Shown: positions 23,366 to 33,267 of the stretch, one piece after another
Layout: every line of letters begins with the position of its first letter
How positions within the stretch are numbered: position 1 is the stretch's first letter
Assembly (NCBI GenBank): GCA_021018815.1
Contig: JAITYX010000011.1
Span: 572,501 to 636,500, forward strand
DNA from: Talinum fruticosum
Taxonomy: Eukaryota > Streptophyta > Magnoliopsida > Caryophyllales > Talinaceae
Direction of reading: 5' to 3'
Length of the DNA: 64,000 bases
Program-made: the position numbers and the translations under genes
Notes under the pieces: model-generated
Seen by the model: the letters and a program-made list of their open reading frames with translations, nothing else
Databases searched by the model: none
Told to the model about the DNA's origin: nothing

Positions 23366-23830
23366 AAAGTTACATTGCTTGAAATTGAGAACAGTAGATT
23401 ATATATAAATTAGTAGTAATACGTCATAATAGATTGCATTAACAGAGAGATTCAAGTACTTATTAAAGACCACATATGTGCGGAAAGTTAGAAACGTTTT
23501 GTAGATATATTATGAACTGTAATATTGAATTATAACACGTCCTTCTTAGCTTATATAAAAATTAAAAAAAATTATGCTCCAATACTTTCCTCAATTTGGG
23601 CGTTAAAAGGCTTAAAACTCCAATTTAGATGAATGTTTCATTGGGCACCTAGGTGTCTATAAACTTGGGTCAAACTAGTGTCTCCACAATCGGCAGTAAG
23701 CCTAAAAGGTAAGCACAATGGAATTCTAACCAAATTGCCAACAAATCGAGTGTGTCATCCAAATTTACAAGTACATGTATGAGATCTTATCGAATCTCCA
23801 AGCTAACGCAAAGATCATGTGAATAAACAT
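23366..23830. other. No gene seen
   Basis: AT-rich spacer between the gypsy and Harbinger elements; no open frame or repeat was recognised. Confidence 0.5.
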
Positions 23831-23833
23831 ATT

Positions 23834-23870
23834 TAGGGTGCGTTTGTTTGGAAAGAAAATATTTTGTTGG
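23834..23870 (+). repeat. Left terminal inverted repeat of the Harbinger element
   Basis: TAGGGTGCGTTTGTTTGG pairs with the right end (31840-31858) with about three mismatches; GAAAATATTTTGTTGG follows and also has a counterpart. Confidence 0.8.
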
Positions 23871-23999
23871 AAAATTAACATTCCATTTTCTAGTGTTTGG
23901 TAAATAAAAATTTGGAAATAATTTTCTAAAATAAAATATTTTCTCGTTACTTAGAGAAAATATTTTCTTGTATTTTTGGAGGAAGTTAATTTTCGGGTT

Positions 24000-24315
24000 A
24001 TCTCTTCTCACTCGCCTCTACCTCTCGCGAGCCCCCTCCCTCGCGCGACCTCTCCCTCTCGTAGAACCCTAAGCCTCTCCCCCTCTCGCAGCTTTCTCTC
24101 TCCTCCTCGCTTTCTCTCTCCTCTCGCTTGCTCGCTCGTTCAACAATGGCGTTCAGCTCGCTTTCGTCAATTTCTGCGATTCTTAAACCCTAACTTCCTC
24201 TCTCCGGTGGCACGATATCCGATTGGATTCTCTCTCTTTCCACCATTGCCGACCTTCATCATTGTTGGCCTTTGTTCTCTCTTCTTCAACCTCTCTCGGA
24301 ATTGTTTGCGCTGCT
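24000..24315 (+). other. CT-rich leader region of the Harbinger element
   Basis: A dense CTCTCTCC/CTCGC tract followed by a possible exon end (TTTACTG|GTACAT). A 113-codon frame here is low-complexity serine/leucine/proline and is probably 5' untranslated. It resembles the CT-rich leaders of plant genes; whether it is itself captured from a host gene is unknown. Confidence 0.35.
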
Positions 24316-25044
24316 GATTTACTGGTACATTTCTTTCTATATTAATCTCAATTCATAAATCAATTTGATTTTGAAAGTCTATTGTCTTCTTTTCGAAAAT
24401 GGGACTATGAACTGGTTCGACCTCTTTGTTCTGTTTTAGCTACAATGTCCAGGCTGATTTCGAAAGTCAATGCAATGTCCGAGGCTTTGAGGCCTTACCA
24501 TCACAAATTATACTAATGAATGATAGTATTTCAATGTTGAGCACTAGTTCGACCTCTTTGTTCTGTTTAGCTACAATTACATTAAACTAGCACCGACTTA
24601 CCTTCCAATTGGCTTTCGATTACTTTCAATGGGTCTTGAGTCGTAGTTTATCATATGAGATATGTCCTGATGCATTTTGTGTGTAATGTTGTGAGTTAAA
24701 TATCAAAGTTCCCATTTGCCTATGTGAGGATTGAGGAGTGATTCATTTATTTTGAACTTGTCCAATCCGTGGACTACAGGTGAAGTTCTATATGTCCGAG
24801 ATTCATATACGAGGCAAAGATTGTTCAACCTTTATAATGAGTGATACTTGAGGAATGTTTAGAACTCGAATCATGCTTATAGATTGGTCGAGTTTTAAAC
24901 TTGTTTGATGTCTGGTCTCCAAGCATTATTTAGAATGAGTCGCTTGATTTGAGGGTGGGTTTGGTCGTTTATGTGAATCTCCCCCAATTTTTTAATTTTC
25001 TTGTCACAAACATGGACTGTTACTCGTGATGTATATATTGGCAG

Positions 25045-25145
25045 TTTGATCATTTGGAACAGAGGGTCGCAAGAAGGATGGTGCGCAAGTCCTCGCCAAT
25101 GATAAAGTTTATGAATATATAGTATTTAGAGGAAGTGACATCAAG
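25045..25145 (+). pseudogene. DCP5: Captured exon of DCP5/LSM14-type decapping gene
   Basis: Bounded by a splice acceptor (TTGGCAG) and donor (AAG|GTAAAC), one frame reads [11 protein letters not shown], then AQVLAN, then [15 protein letters not shown], the end of the LSM14/DCP5 N-terminal Sm-like domain. DCP5 is a P-body protein that promotes mRNA decapping and translational repression (known for the family). Only this one exon was found: the first exon and the later FDF/RGG regions are missing. An in-frame TGA at 25047-25049 stands where an arginine codon (CGA) would be expected. Genomic splice signals are retained, so it was copied from DNA rather than mRNA. It lies in the same orientation as the transposase, upstream of it. 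Identity rests on my recall of the family and needs a search. Confidence 0.75.
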
Positions 25146-26892
25146 GTAAACCGAACTTTCATAGGTCGTTTGATTGTTTAGGATAATGGGTTCTTCAATG
25201 TGCATGCCAGTTTGATAAGATAAGTATTGATTGCATGGGAAATTGGTTTTATTTCCTCTTCCTCCGCCCCCACCTTTAAGAAACTTTCAAGAGTAACGAG
25301 GTTGTTTGGAAACATGTCTTCTAGTAGCAGGTCATTTTTAGCTATCGGTTGGGATCTTGGATGAAAAAACTAAGATGCTTGGAGGGTATTTTTTAATCAT
25401 AGTAAGTAATGTAGATATCAGTTGGGATCTTTCTTTCATTTTTCCTTTTTAATTAATTGTTGCATTGGATGGGTACCTTCTGTTTTGGGTTTTTATTGAG
25501 TAAAATTTCTCTAACTCTACTTTTCTTCTCTCGCCCTACTCTTCTGTTTTTCTTATTCTCATTTTCTACATTGCTCTGTCTTTTTATTTTTCTGGGTGTC
25601 ACTTGATATAGTAGTAGTCATTATTTGCTTGCTTAGTAGATCCGATCTTAAGCTACTTGTTAGCCTCTAGGATTTTATGATTTCCGGTTCCATGTCATTT
25701 AAACATCACTTGCTGAATTTTGGCTTTAGTTTCTCTGTCCTTCTATGCCCCGATTGATTTTTTCAGCTATTTTCTTTTGGTTTTGTTTGTATACCCAAGA
25801 GAGATATCAGTCGAGTATGACCATTAAGCTTATCTTGATTTCATGTCGGACAAAGGTGATTCTTAAAGGTGGCGGGAGACCACAAAGGAAGCTTTGTGAG
25901 TTCTTGTCAATTTGAAGAAGCAAACAGAGTGGCGTAAGACCAATAAGGGTGATTTTTGCAGATTTGCTATTCATGTTGGTAACATTTAACTAATCATAAA
26001 CTACATGCAAAACATACTTTCATTTGATTTTAATAGAGCTTGGCCAATTGTTATTAAGTCAATTAGAACATTCATGTCCAAGATCTTGAACATTAGTTTT
26101 CTCATAATAATTTAAGTCAATTGTGCGGTATAACCGATGCATTTAACTTTAATTATATTCTTTAGATGGCGAGATGAATTAAAAGAAGAAGAAGTTGTAG
26201 TCACCGGTGCTACTATTGCTTTTGTACGAGGCACATTAACCTTTCTTAAAAAGTATAAGAAGACAAATAGTGATGAATTTCTTACAATCCCACGTCAACC
26301 ACATGTCAACAGAGATCTTGAGAGAGAAAATTATATAAATAGTGCATTGTTATGTGGGGATAGACATTGTATTGATCAAATTCGAATGAGTCCTATGACC
26401 TTTTTACATTGTGTGAAACTCTTGAAAGGAGGGGACTTCTTGCTAACACTCGTACATATGAGTGTTAGAGAACAAGTTGTGATGTTTCTACACCTATTAG
26501 GCCATAATGTAAGATTTAGGGCAATAGGAGGAAGATTCTTCCGTTCTACTTGGACCGTTCATATCTATTTTTACAAGGTCCTTAAAGCTATGCTTAAGTT
26601 GTATCCAGAGTTTGTTAACCCTCCTAGCTCCTCTACCCTCCGAAAATTGTAAACAACTCTAGGTTTTATCCATGGTTTGAGGATTGTATAGGAGCTTTAG
26701 ACGGCACTTATGTGCGTGCATTTATACCGTCGAAGATCAAGATAAGTATAGGAATAGAAAAGGTGGGTTGTCCCAAAATGTGCTCGGCTGCCATATCTTT
26801 CGATGACCTCAAGTTCACATATGTACTAACAGGGTGGGAAGGATCAGCACATGATTCTAGGGTGTTAAATGATGCGGTTTTGTTGAGAGAAA

Positions 26893-28346
26893 TATAATAC
26901 CGCAAGTGCACGGTGTAGTTGTAGCTAGGAACCAGGCAAGTACGGGTCGTGTCCACAAGGAACTCGTTTTTAAATACTAAATCCACCTAAAAACTCTAAT
27001 CTAGGTAAAAACTCGGTTCGACAATGATTTGGTTTTTAGATCAACTAATAACAAAATAACTAAGAGAAACAGATGAATAAAAAGCTTTATATTGGGATTA
27101 ATCACACTAATATGCCTGAAACTAGAATCGAATACCGCTTGAGATTTGCCTATGCTAGTAGTTTAGAAGAGGGAGACACCAATTAAGCCTATCTTCGCCT
27201 ACTTTCGAAGGTCAAAGACTAATCTTGCACAATCCAATCACCTATTTTCATGGGATTAATAAAGGGCAAAATTACAATGAATGCATCTCACAACCCCCAA
27301 TTAAAACCTTAATTATTTTCATATCAAAGTTCTAATCGTTCACAACGTCATTCTAGGTAAGTTTTCATCTTTCGATGTTCCACAAAACCCTAATAAAAGC
27401 ATATGAGTCCTCTCTCGAGGCAATCAATGAAAAAGTGATGAACGAAGTGAATTCTAACCTAAAAAGCATAGAACAACCCAATTGGTACTCAATTCATGAT
27501 TATCAAGGCATAATAGGGATCAATCCCAACCTAAGTAAAGAAATTAGCCCCTAAACATGATACTAAACAATTGACAAAGATTAGAGAAAATAGCCATAGA
27601 GAAACAAAGAGAAATTGTGAAGAAAAGATAAAGAGAAGAAATTACGATTACCGAATAAAAAGTTTGATGCGATTCAATCATAAAAACTTGAAGTAGATGA
27701 ACAATAAAGAGTGTTCTTGAGTCTCCTCTCGAGCCCTCTCGAAACCCTAGCTAAATCTCTAAATTATGGAATGAGAATCCTTCAACAAATACAATTAGGA
27801 AACTTAAATAATCGCCAGTAACAGTAGTCGCACGGGTACCGTGCGAAATTGCTTCACTCTCTGGTCGCTTCGCACGGCTGTGCGAAATGTGCACAGTGGT
27901 ACCGTGCGAACCGGGTAATCGCTGGATGTTCTCGCACGGTTGTGCGAAAGATGCACGGTGGGGTGTGCGAATTGGCCGAACTCTCGGCTGAATTGCACGG
28001 CCGTGCGACGTATGCACTGGGTACCGTGCGAAATGCAGCAGCTTTTCGAACGATTCGCACGGCTATGCGAAAGTCGCACAGGGGCCGTGCAAGGTCTTTT
28101 GATGTGCTTTAGGCTTCTTCCTTGCCTCCTCTTGGGCCCGAACTCTCCTCTTCGTCGCTTTTCATCAAATTTGTCTCGAATCTCTCGAATTTAAGCCCAA
28201 AAACCTAAAATAAGGAGATTTACGAGCTTAGGTGACGATAAAGAGAAAATGAGCAAAATCTAACCCAAAACTAAATAAATATCATTAAAATCATCATGGA
28301 ATTGGATTAAATAATGCCTTAAAAACCGGCAAAAACGAGGTTTATC
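26893..28346 (+). repeat. 1.45-kb interspersed repeat family, copy 2 (nested in transposase)
   Basis: Head GCAAGTGCACGGTGTAGTTG, then ACGGGTCGTGTCCACA, matches copy 1. The host reading breaks at LLREI and resumes at GFHAPEG. It ends near GAGGTTTATCA. Length about 1,454 bp, almost the same as copy 1 (about 1,436 bp). No protein coding; a four-unit tandem block lies at 27829-28105. Confidence 0.82.
27829..28105 (+). repeat. Four 61-62-bp units with GCACGG...CCGTGC dyads
   Basis: Units start at CGCACGG (or GCACGG) at 27871, 27933, 27994 and 28056 (spacings 62, 61, 62), preceded by a partial unit at 27829. Each unit has two dyads: one around CGCACGGCTGTGCG, one ending in CCGTGCGAA. Sequence between dyads differs strongly between units, so the dyads look selected or conversion-maintained. 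Much more GC-rich than its surroundings. Confidence 0.85.
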
Positions 28347-29006
28347 AAGTTTCAAGAGGCTTCCATGCCCCGGAAGGTATCACTTGATAACTTGTTTTTT
28401 CCCCTTAAAGTAATGCCACCTAGATAGTAATGAAATTTTTGATCTCTTGTAGGGAAATATTTTACGCTAGATTCGGGTATGCTCTTCGGAAAGGTTTTGT
28501 ACCACCTTATAGGAAAGTTCGATATCACCCGAAAGAGTTTGATGAGAATTCACCTCCAACAAATGCCAAGGAGTTGTTTAACCTACGCCATTCTTCCTTG
28601 AGGATTAGTATAGAAAGGGCATTTGGTGTCTTGAAAAGCGCTTTCGTGTGCTAGACGCAGAGCCATTTTGGGATTTTAAAACTCAAGTGGATGTCGTTCT
28701 TGTATGTTATGTGTTACACAACTTTCTTAGGGGTGTTGATCCAAATGACTATATGATGAGAGAAGTTGATCAAGAATTTTCAAATTATACACAAAGATCT
28801 CGATTCTCACAAAGAGAAGAGAGGGAAGAAAACCAAGTTTGGAAAATAAAAAGGGATGCTATAGCGAATGCAATGTGGCAAAATTATCAAGAACGAAGAT
28901 GAAATGTTTCTCATAATAATGTGTACTTGTAAGTTTGATTTTCTTTTTCAAGTGTTATTTTCAATATTTGCCTTGTGTTGAATTTTGATAAACTGATTTA
29001 TGCAGC

Positions 29007-31131
29007 ATGGACAAAGGGAAGAATAAGGAAGTTGATGAGAAAAGAACTCAATTCCGGTGACCAAAGGTAATGTCAAAGGAGGTACTGAAATTTTTGGCTA
29101 ATGAAGTGAAGAAGGGCAATCGACCAAATAATACTTTCAAGTCTATCTCCTTTGCTGCTGCTACAGATTTCATATCAAAGAAGTACACTTGTCAAATGCT
29201 TGTCCGATCATGTTGAAAATCATCTCGAAGACAGTCAAAGCTACATGGGGAGTGATATCAAAGCTTCGAAATAAAGATTCTAGCTTTGGGTGGGATGAAA
29301 ACCTTAAGATGATCCAAGCATCACCTACTGTGTATGATGCATACATTGAGGTATGGTAAAATCCCCTTCCCGTTTTCTTGCTTTTAAAATGGGAATTTTT
29401 CTTTTGCCTTGTGCCAACGATTGAGATTTGATGTCATATGTTGCCTGTTATAATGCATTCTAAATCTGCACAGTTAATTGTAGACTAGTTAGACCAAATC
29501 TAAATTGTCACCTCTAGGTCATTGCTCCAGCAATAAAGGACTCTCACACAAAATTATGATAGCTTGCACCATAACAGACATAACAAACCTGACCTGCTTT
29601 GCCGAGAAAACAGGACACCAACCTTCTGCAACAAGACACTTCTTTGTCACATCTAAGCTTAGCATATTCAACATATGATAAATGGATTTCTGCTTCTTTA
29701 CCTTCAAAATGAAAAAAAAAAAAACAGTAAAACCAGATTCAGGAGCTAAAGTTTTGTATTCATTGTCACGGTGCACATGGCCAACATCTATGGTGGTCTT
29801 CAGCTCGGAAATTTTTGTATTAACCTGGCAATGAAGCTGTTATTTTCTCATTATACAAAAGCAACTATACCCAGCAAAGATATGCCCCTAGAAGGGTTCA
29901 GAAATTAAAAATTCTAAAGAGAATTATGGTAATCAGATTGTCCAAAATAAATGCAGGATTTATTGAAAAACAGGAAAAATATTGACCTGCCATATAATAA
30001 CAAGACCTCATATCATTATGCAAAATTGCTCTACCTATTACAGCTGGTTTTGCTAACTATACAACACACATTAGGTTTCACAACCCACAAAATATCTGTA
30101 TAAAGATAAATATGGAAACCTTGTCAATTCTGCATGTAGAAACAGTTGAATACCTGTGTTATCATCTCCTGTTGCTTTCTAGTGTCATCGGAGAAAGTGT
30201 AACGTATAACCCAAGTGGAGAAATCTCAGGAGATAAATCCAGAATGGAGAATAATTGTGCCTAGAAATGTAGCTCATTTAGGACTGCCCCAAACAGACTT
30301 CATGTCAAAAAATGGCCAGGAGGAAACAAATGAGTTCATTCTAGCTAAAATTTACTTTGATGAATGATCATTATTGAATTAGGGGATTTATATTTTAGCA
30401 TTTGGCAATGAAAAAATCATATATTTGCATAGTATTGTATTTTTGGTTGGTTACTCCCCCTTTGTACATTACTGTTAAGCTACACAGGGGGTTCACGCCT
30501 GCATATATCCATATATCCATATAAGTTGCTGAACGTGTATTTTGGTTGGTTACTTGAGTAATTGATACAGAGAACAAGTTGTGATGTTTATTTTATGTTT
30601 TTTTCTGATTAGGCAAATCTTGCTCATGACAAGTATTTGAATAAAAAATTGAGATGTACGATGAAATGGCAATCGTTATGGGGAAGGATGTAGCTAGAGG
30701 AAGTTCCACTAAATCATTTGATGAGGTTGAAGTGGAGTCTTGTGATAATGCGATAAATCTAGAAGAGAAGAGTAATGATGAAAGTGAAACCGTGAAAGCA
30801 AATGACAATCCATCGGTTTCTTCTATTGGTGTACCATCGGGGTCAACAAAAGTTGAAAGAGAGCTTGTGAGTTTGACCCGGATATACAAGTAATTTCTTC
30901 CCATCTTGGTCAAGTTGCAACAGCTCTTGAAAAATTCTCTAAGTCCAAGCTCGATGTTGAGGTACTCTTTGAAGAAGTTATGAAGACCGAAGGTTTTGAA
31001 AATGAGTTTTTGGCTTCGCATTCGATTATCCGATTGCAAATGAAATTCAAGGCAGAGGCTTTCTTGTGAAAAATGAGAAGCTTTGCAAAATTTGGCTTCA
31101 AAACTTCATGAAGAAGAACAACACAACCTGA
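29007..31131 (+). pseudogene. Myb/SANT-like second gene of the Harbinger element
   Basis: Exon 1 (29007-29350) starts MDKGKNKEVDEKR after acceptor TGCAG. It carries a Myb/SANT-like DNA-binding domain of the Myb_DNA-bind_3 type: VKKGNRPNNTFK, then VKATWGVISKLR and GWDENLKMIQASPTVYDAY. Exon 2 (30613-31131) reads MYDEMAIVMGKDVARGS, an acidic linker, then QVATALEKFSKSKLDVE and ends at 31131. The 1,262-bp intron holds V-ATPase exons in reverse. In Harbinger elements this protein binds terminal repeats and carries the transposase into the nucleus (known). Damage: a TGA for an expected tryptophan near 29060, an extra base near 29229, a short A run near 30642 and a frame change near 30875. Confidence 0.8.
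29594..30205 (-). pseudogene. VHA-a: Captured V-ATPase subunit a gene fragment (three exons, antisense)
   Basis: On the minus strand: exon A, about 30205-30154 (YTFSDDTRKQQEMITQ, donor at 30153); exon B, from 29824 (VNTKISELKTTIDVGHVHRD, its 3' part degraded near 29740); exon C, 29701-29594 (VKKQKSIYHM, then NMLSLDVTKKCLVAEGW, then CPVFSAKQ, donor CAG|GTCAGG). Exon C is exactly 36 codons between good splice sites. These match the N-terminal cytosolic domain of the a subunit of the vacuolar proton pump. The rest of this roughly 800-residue protein is absent. Introns are kept, so the source was genomic DNA. It sits inside the intron of the Myb-like gene, opposite in direction. Identity is from recalled family similarity. 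Confidence 0.8.
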
Positions 31132-31584
31132 TAGTATTGTATTTTTCCTTTCGGACTTTTTAGTTTGTTATGTTTATGTCTTAAGGTTTCACTATTATTC
31201 GGTTTGGATATGACTTATGAGGAAGTTGTTAGATTATGTTAACTAATTAGTGTTAGCGTTTTGAATGCTTGTTAAGTTAAATTGAGGTTCTTGAATTGTT
31301 AGTGGGACCATATGGATTTATGCTTTATGCTTGGTGTTTTACGTATGGTATGAGAGAGAAGATGATTTTATTTTTTAGTTCAGTTAGAATGTTTAACTAT
31401 CTTCAACTTGTATTATTCTTTTGGGTTTATACAACCAACGACTTAATCAAAAAAAATATACATGTTTTTGGTGAACTTACATCGGTTGCATTGTCTTCTC
31501 TTTCTTCATTTACTTCTATTTCACTATGTTTTTGGAGAACTTACATCAATTAATTTGTTAACTTTGCCACATTTTTTATTTTGT

Positions 31585-31695
31585 TTTAGGGTTTAAGGTT
31601 TAGGGTTAGGGTATGGGGTTTAGGGTTTAGGATTAAGGTATGAGGTTTAGGGTTTAGGGTTAGGGTATCGGATTTAGGGTTTAGGGTTAGAGTTT
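31585..31695 (+). repeat. Interstitial telomere-like repeat
   Basis: About 110 bp of imperfect TTTAGGG/TTAGGG units (plant telomere motif), 15 or so copies with substitutions. It lies 165 bp inside the right end of the Harbinger element. Confidence 0.9.
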
Positions 31696-31861
31696 ATTTT
31701 CCTTGAAAATAAATTATATTCCTTCCTACCAAACAAAGGAAAAAATTTTTTAGAAAATTATTTTCCTTCTACCAAACAAAGGAAAATGTGGGTGGAAAAT
31801 GATTTTCCTTGGAAATCATTTTTCCATGGAAAATATTCCCCCAACAAAACACACCCTAATT

Positions 31862-33057
31862 AAAATTTTTCTAGAATGAGTTTTGTTAAGAGTCGGATCA
31901 TAACCTTATATTGGTTATGATTGCACCCTAGAGGTAAGCCTTGGCAGCATAAAACTATAATTCTCATCCATATTATCCAAAGTTCTAAGAGAGAACACCT
32001 TGTCGAAGACTTTTTTTTTGTTGGGTTCTTATATGATGCAACACTAACAAAAATTAGGGTTCGAGTTGAAATTGACTTGGAAAAATCGATCATCGGACGA
32101 AATTTTTTGTCCGATATCCGAGTTTTTTTAGTCGGACAATTCGGATAAGTGTAAATTTGGGTTAAAATCGGGTTTAGACAACAAAAATAGGAAAATTTTA
32201 TGTCCATATTTAAAATTAGGACAAAAACGGTTATACTCGGACTTGATTTTTTTGGGTTGAACGATTTCGGATAGTCAAATCGGATGAAATTTTACGAGTG
32301 CTATAAAGATACAAGCTTCTAAAGGTCGAAATCAACCTAGTTCTGTCCTATGTCTCAAAAAAATATTTATTCTGCATTTTATGACTAAAAAATTAAAATA
32401 AGTTCAGGATATATATCTTGGATATAAGATGTAACATATTTTATTTTATATGAAAATTACCTTTACCATAATTTTCGCAATTGTGTGAAGAACACTTTTG
32501 AGCTAGGTTAACCCAACAGGTAGCCAAAAAAAAAAAAAAATCAAGTACAAGTCAAACTTGGATCAACAAATCAAACAAGTGTTCTAAAATTGGAACCAAA
32601 TTTTGTTGATCATATTTTTTATCGATAGATCGGATGAGTCTAAATTTAAGTCGGAATTAAGTTCGCGCAATAAAAATACGAAAAATATTGTGTCTATATT
32701 AAAATTTAAATAAATAATTTATGAGCATACTCAACTTCTACAGCTATGAAAAAAAAATGAGTAATCAGCTTAGAGAATTTTTTTTCCACCACTAGACTTA
32801 GCTATAGAATGGAGTGATTCTATTATCTCTGTCTCGTTTCTCTTTCTCCTCTCTTTTCAGTTATTAATCTCTACTCTATCTCTCCTTCTCTCTCCTATAT
32901 CTCTATCTCTCTCATTTCAATTTTTCTTCAAAATAATTTAAAAAAATATTTTTAAAAAATAAAAATAATTTTTTTTAAATCAGGCCAAATATGCTCTTAA
33001 TAAACAAAAACAAAAGGCAAAGACGAAATGAAACAAAATGGGGATGTGACTCAGTGG
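31862..33057. other. Intergenic region upstream of CPN60B
   Basis: Holds repeat copies at 32080-32300 and 32630-32715 (listed separately) and a CT-rich tract at 32815-32925 (CTCTCTCC, TCTATCTCTCT). No gene was seen. The CT tract lies about 350 bp upstream of the chaperonin ATG and may belong to its promoter region. Confidence 0.5.
32080..32300 (+). repeat. Interspersed repeat, copy A (pairs with 62195-62402)
   Basis: Shares the order of landmarks with 62195-62402 in the same orientation: TTTTTTGTCC, GATAAGT(G/C)TAAATT, AATAGGAAAAT, ATGTCC, then TCGGACT and GTCGAAC/TTGAACG and a GGATGAAATTTT or GGGTGAAATTTT end. A shorter third copy lies at 32630-32715 (GGATGAGTCTAAATTTAAG). Non-coding. Confidence 0.75.
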
Positions 33058-33091
33058 TTCTGGAAGTGATGGTAATTGGTACCTTCTGGAA
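33058..33091 (+). promoter_or_regulatory. Two heat-shock-element-like sites upstream of CPN60B
   Basis: TTCTGGAA occurs at 33058-33065 and 33084-33091, 26 bp apart and about 175-210 bp upstream of the ATG. Each is a head-to-tail TTCnnGAA pair, the core binding unit of heat-shock factors; neither has a perfect third unit. Chaperonin genes are commonly heat-induced (known), so a role is plausible but not shown. Confidence 0.5.
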
Positions 33092-33267
33092 CGTGGTTGG
33101 CCTTCTCCCCAAAGCCCAAGCCCGCAGCTTCTCTCACCCTTTTAGCTCCTTATCCTGTGCGGTCACCCCAGCCCTTCTATCCCAATTTCAAAGACTCGAT
33201 AACCCCCAAAACTAATCCTCTGTCAATCACATTTCTCTCTCCTCCCCCTCTGGAGCACTCTGCGAAA

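Larger units (their letters stand above)
26165..28902 (+). pseudogene. HARBI1-type PIF/Harbinger transposase, interrupted
   Basis: An N-terminal part reads RWRDELKEEEVVV through DLERENYINSALLCGD to SVREQVVMFLHLLGH and FRSTWTVHIYFYKVLKAM. The nuclease part follows: first aspartate in FEDCIGALDGTYVRA, second in GWEGSAHDSRVLNDAV. After the 1.45-kb insert at 26893-28346 and a short intron (28378-28450) come the third aspartate region (YFTLDSG), ALRKGFVPPYR, and ELFNLRHSSLRISIERAFG with the catalytic-region glutamate. The end is CYVLHNFLRGVDPND and a stop at 28902. Several one-base frame breaks occur: short A/T runs at 26643-26646, 28475 and 28633, and at least one extra base near 26785. The insertion alone would inactivate it. 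Known role: cuts and rejoins the element at the terminal repeats. Confidence 0.85.
23834..31858 (+). mobile_element. PIF/Harbinger DNA transposon with captured host-gene fragments
   Basis: Left end TAGGGTGCGTTTGTTTGG and right end CCAACAAAACACACCCTA are inverted repeats, with subterminal GGAAAAT/ATTTTCC words on both sides. ATT flanks both ends (23831-23833, 31859-31861); reading the ends as GGGTGCG instead gives TTA/TAA, the family's preferred target, so the duplication is 3 bp either way but its register is ambiguous. Inside are a HARBI1-type transposase and a Myb/SANT-like second gene, the two-gene set typical of autonomous PIF/Harbinger elements. It also holds a DCP5 exon, V-ATPase subunit a exons, a nested 1.45-kb repeat and a telomere-like tract. 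Total 8,025 bp. Confidence 0.85.

Noticed and set aside
23976..24317. 113-codon Ser/Leu/Pro-rich frame
   Set aside because: Low-complexity translation of a CT-rich leader; more likely untranslated.
27829..28105. CRISPR-like look of regularly spaced dyads
   Set aside because: Units are 62-bp tandem repeats in plant DNA with diverging whole units, not short repeats with unrelated spacers; no cas genes.
27751..28194. Several overlapping frames of 68-91 codons on both strands
   Set aside because: They arise from the four-unit GC-rich block in the 1.45-kb repeat; no conserved protein is visible.
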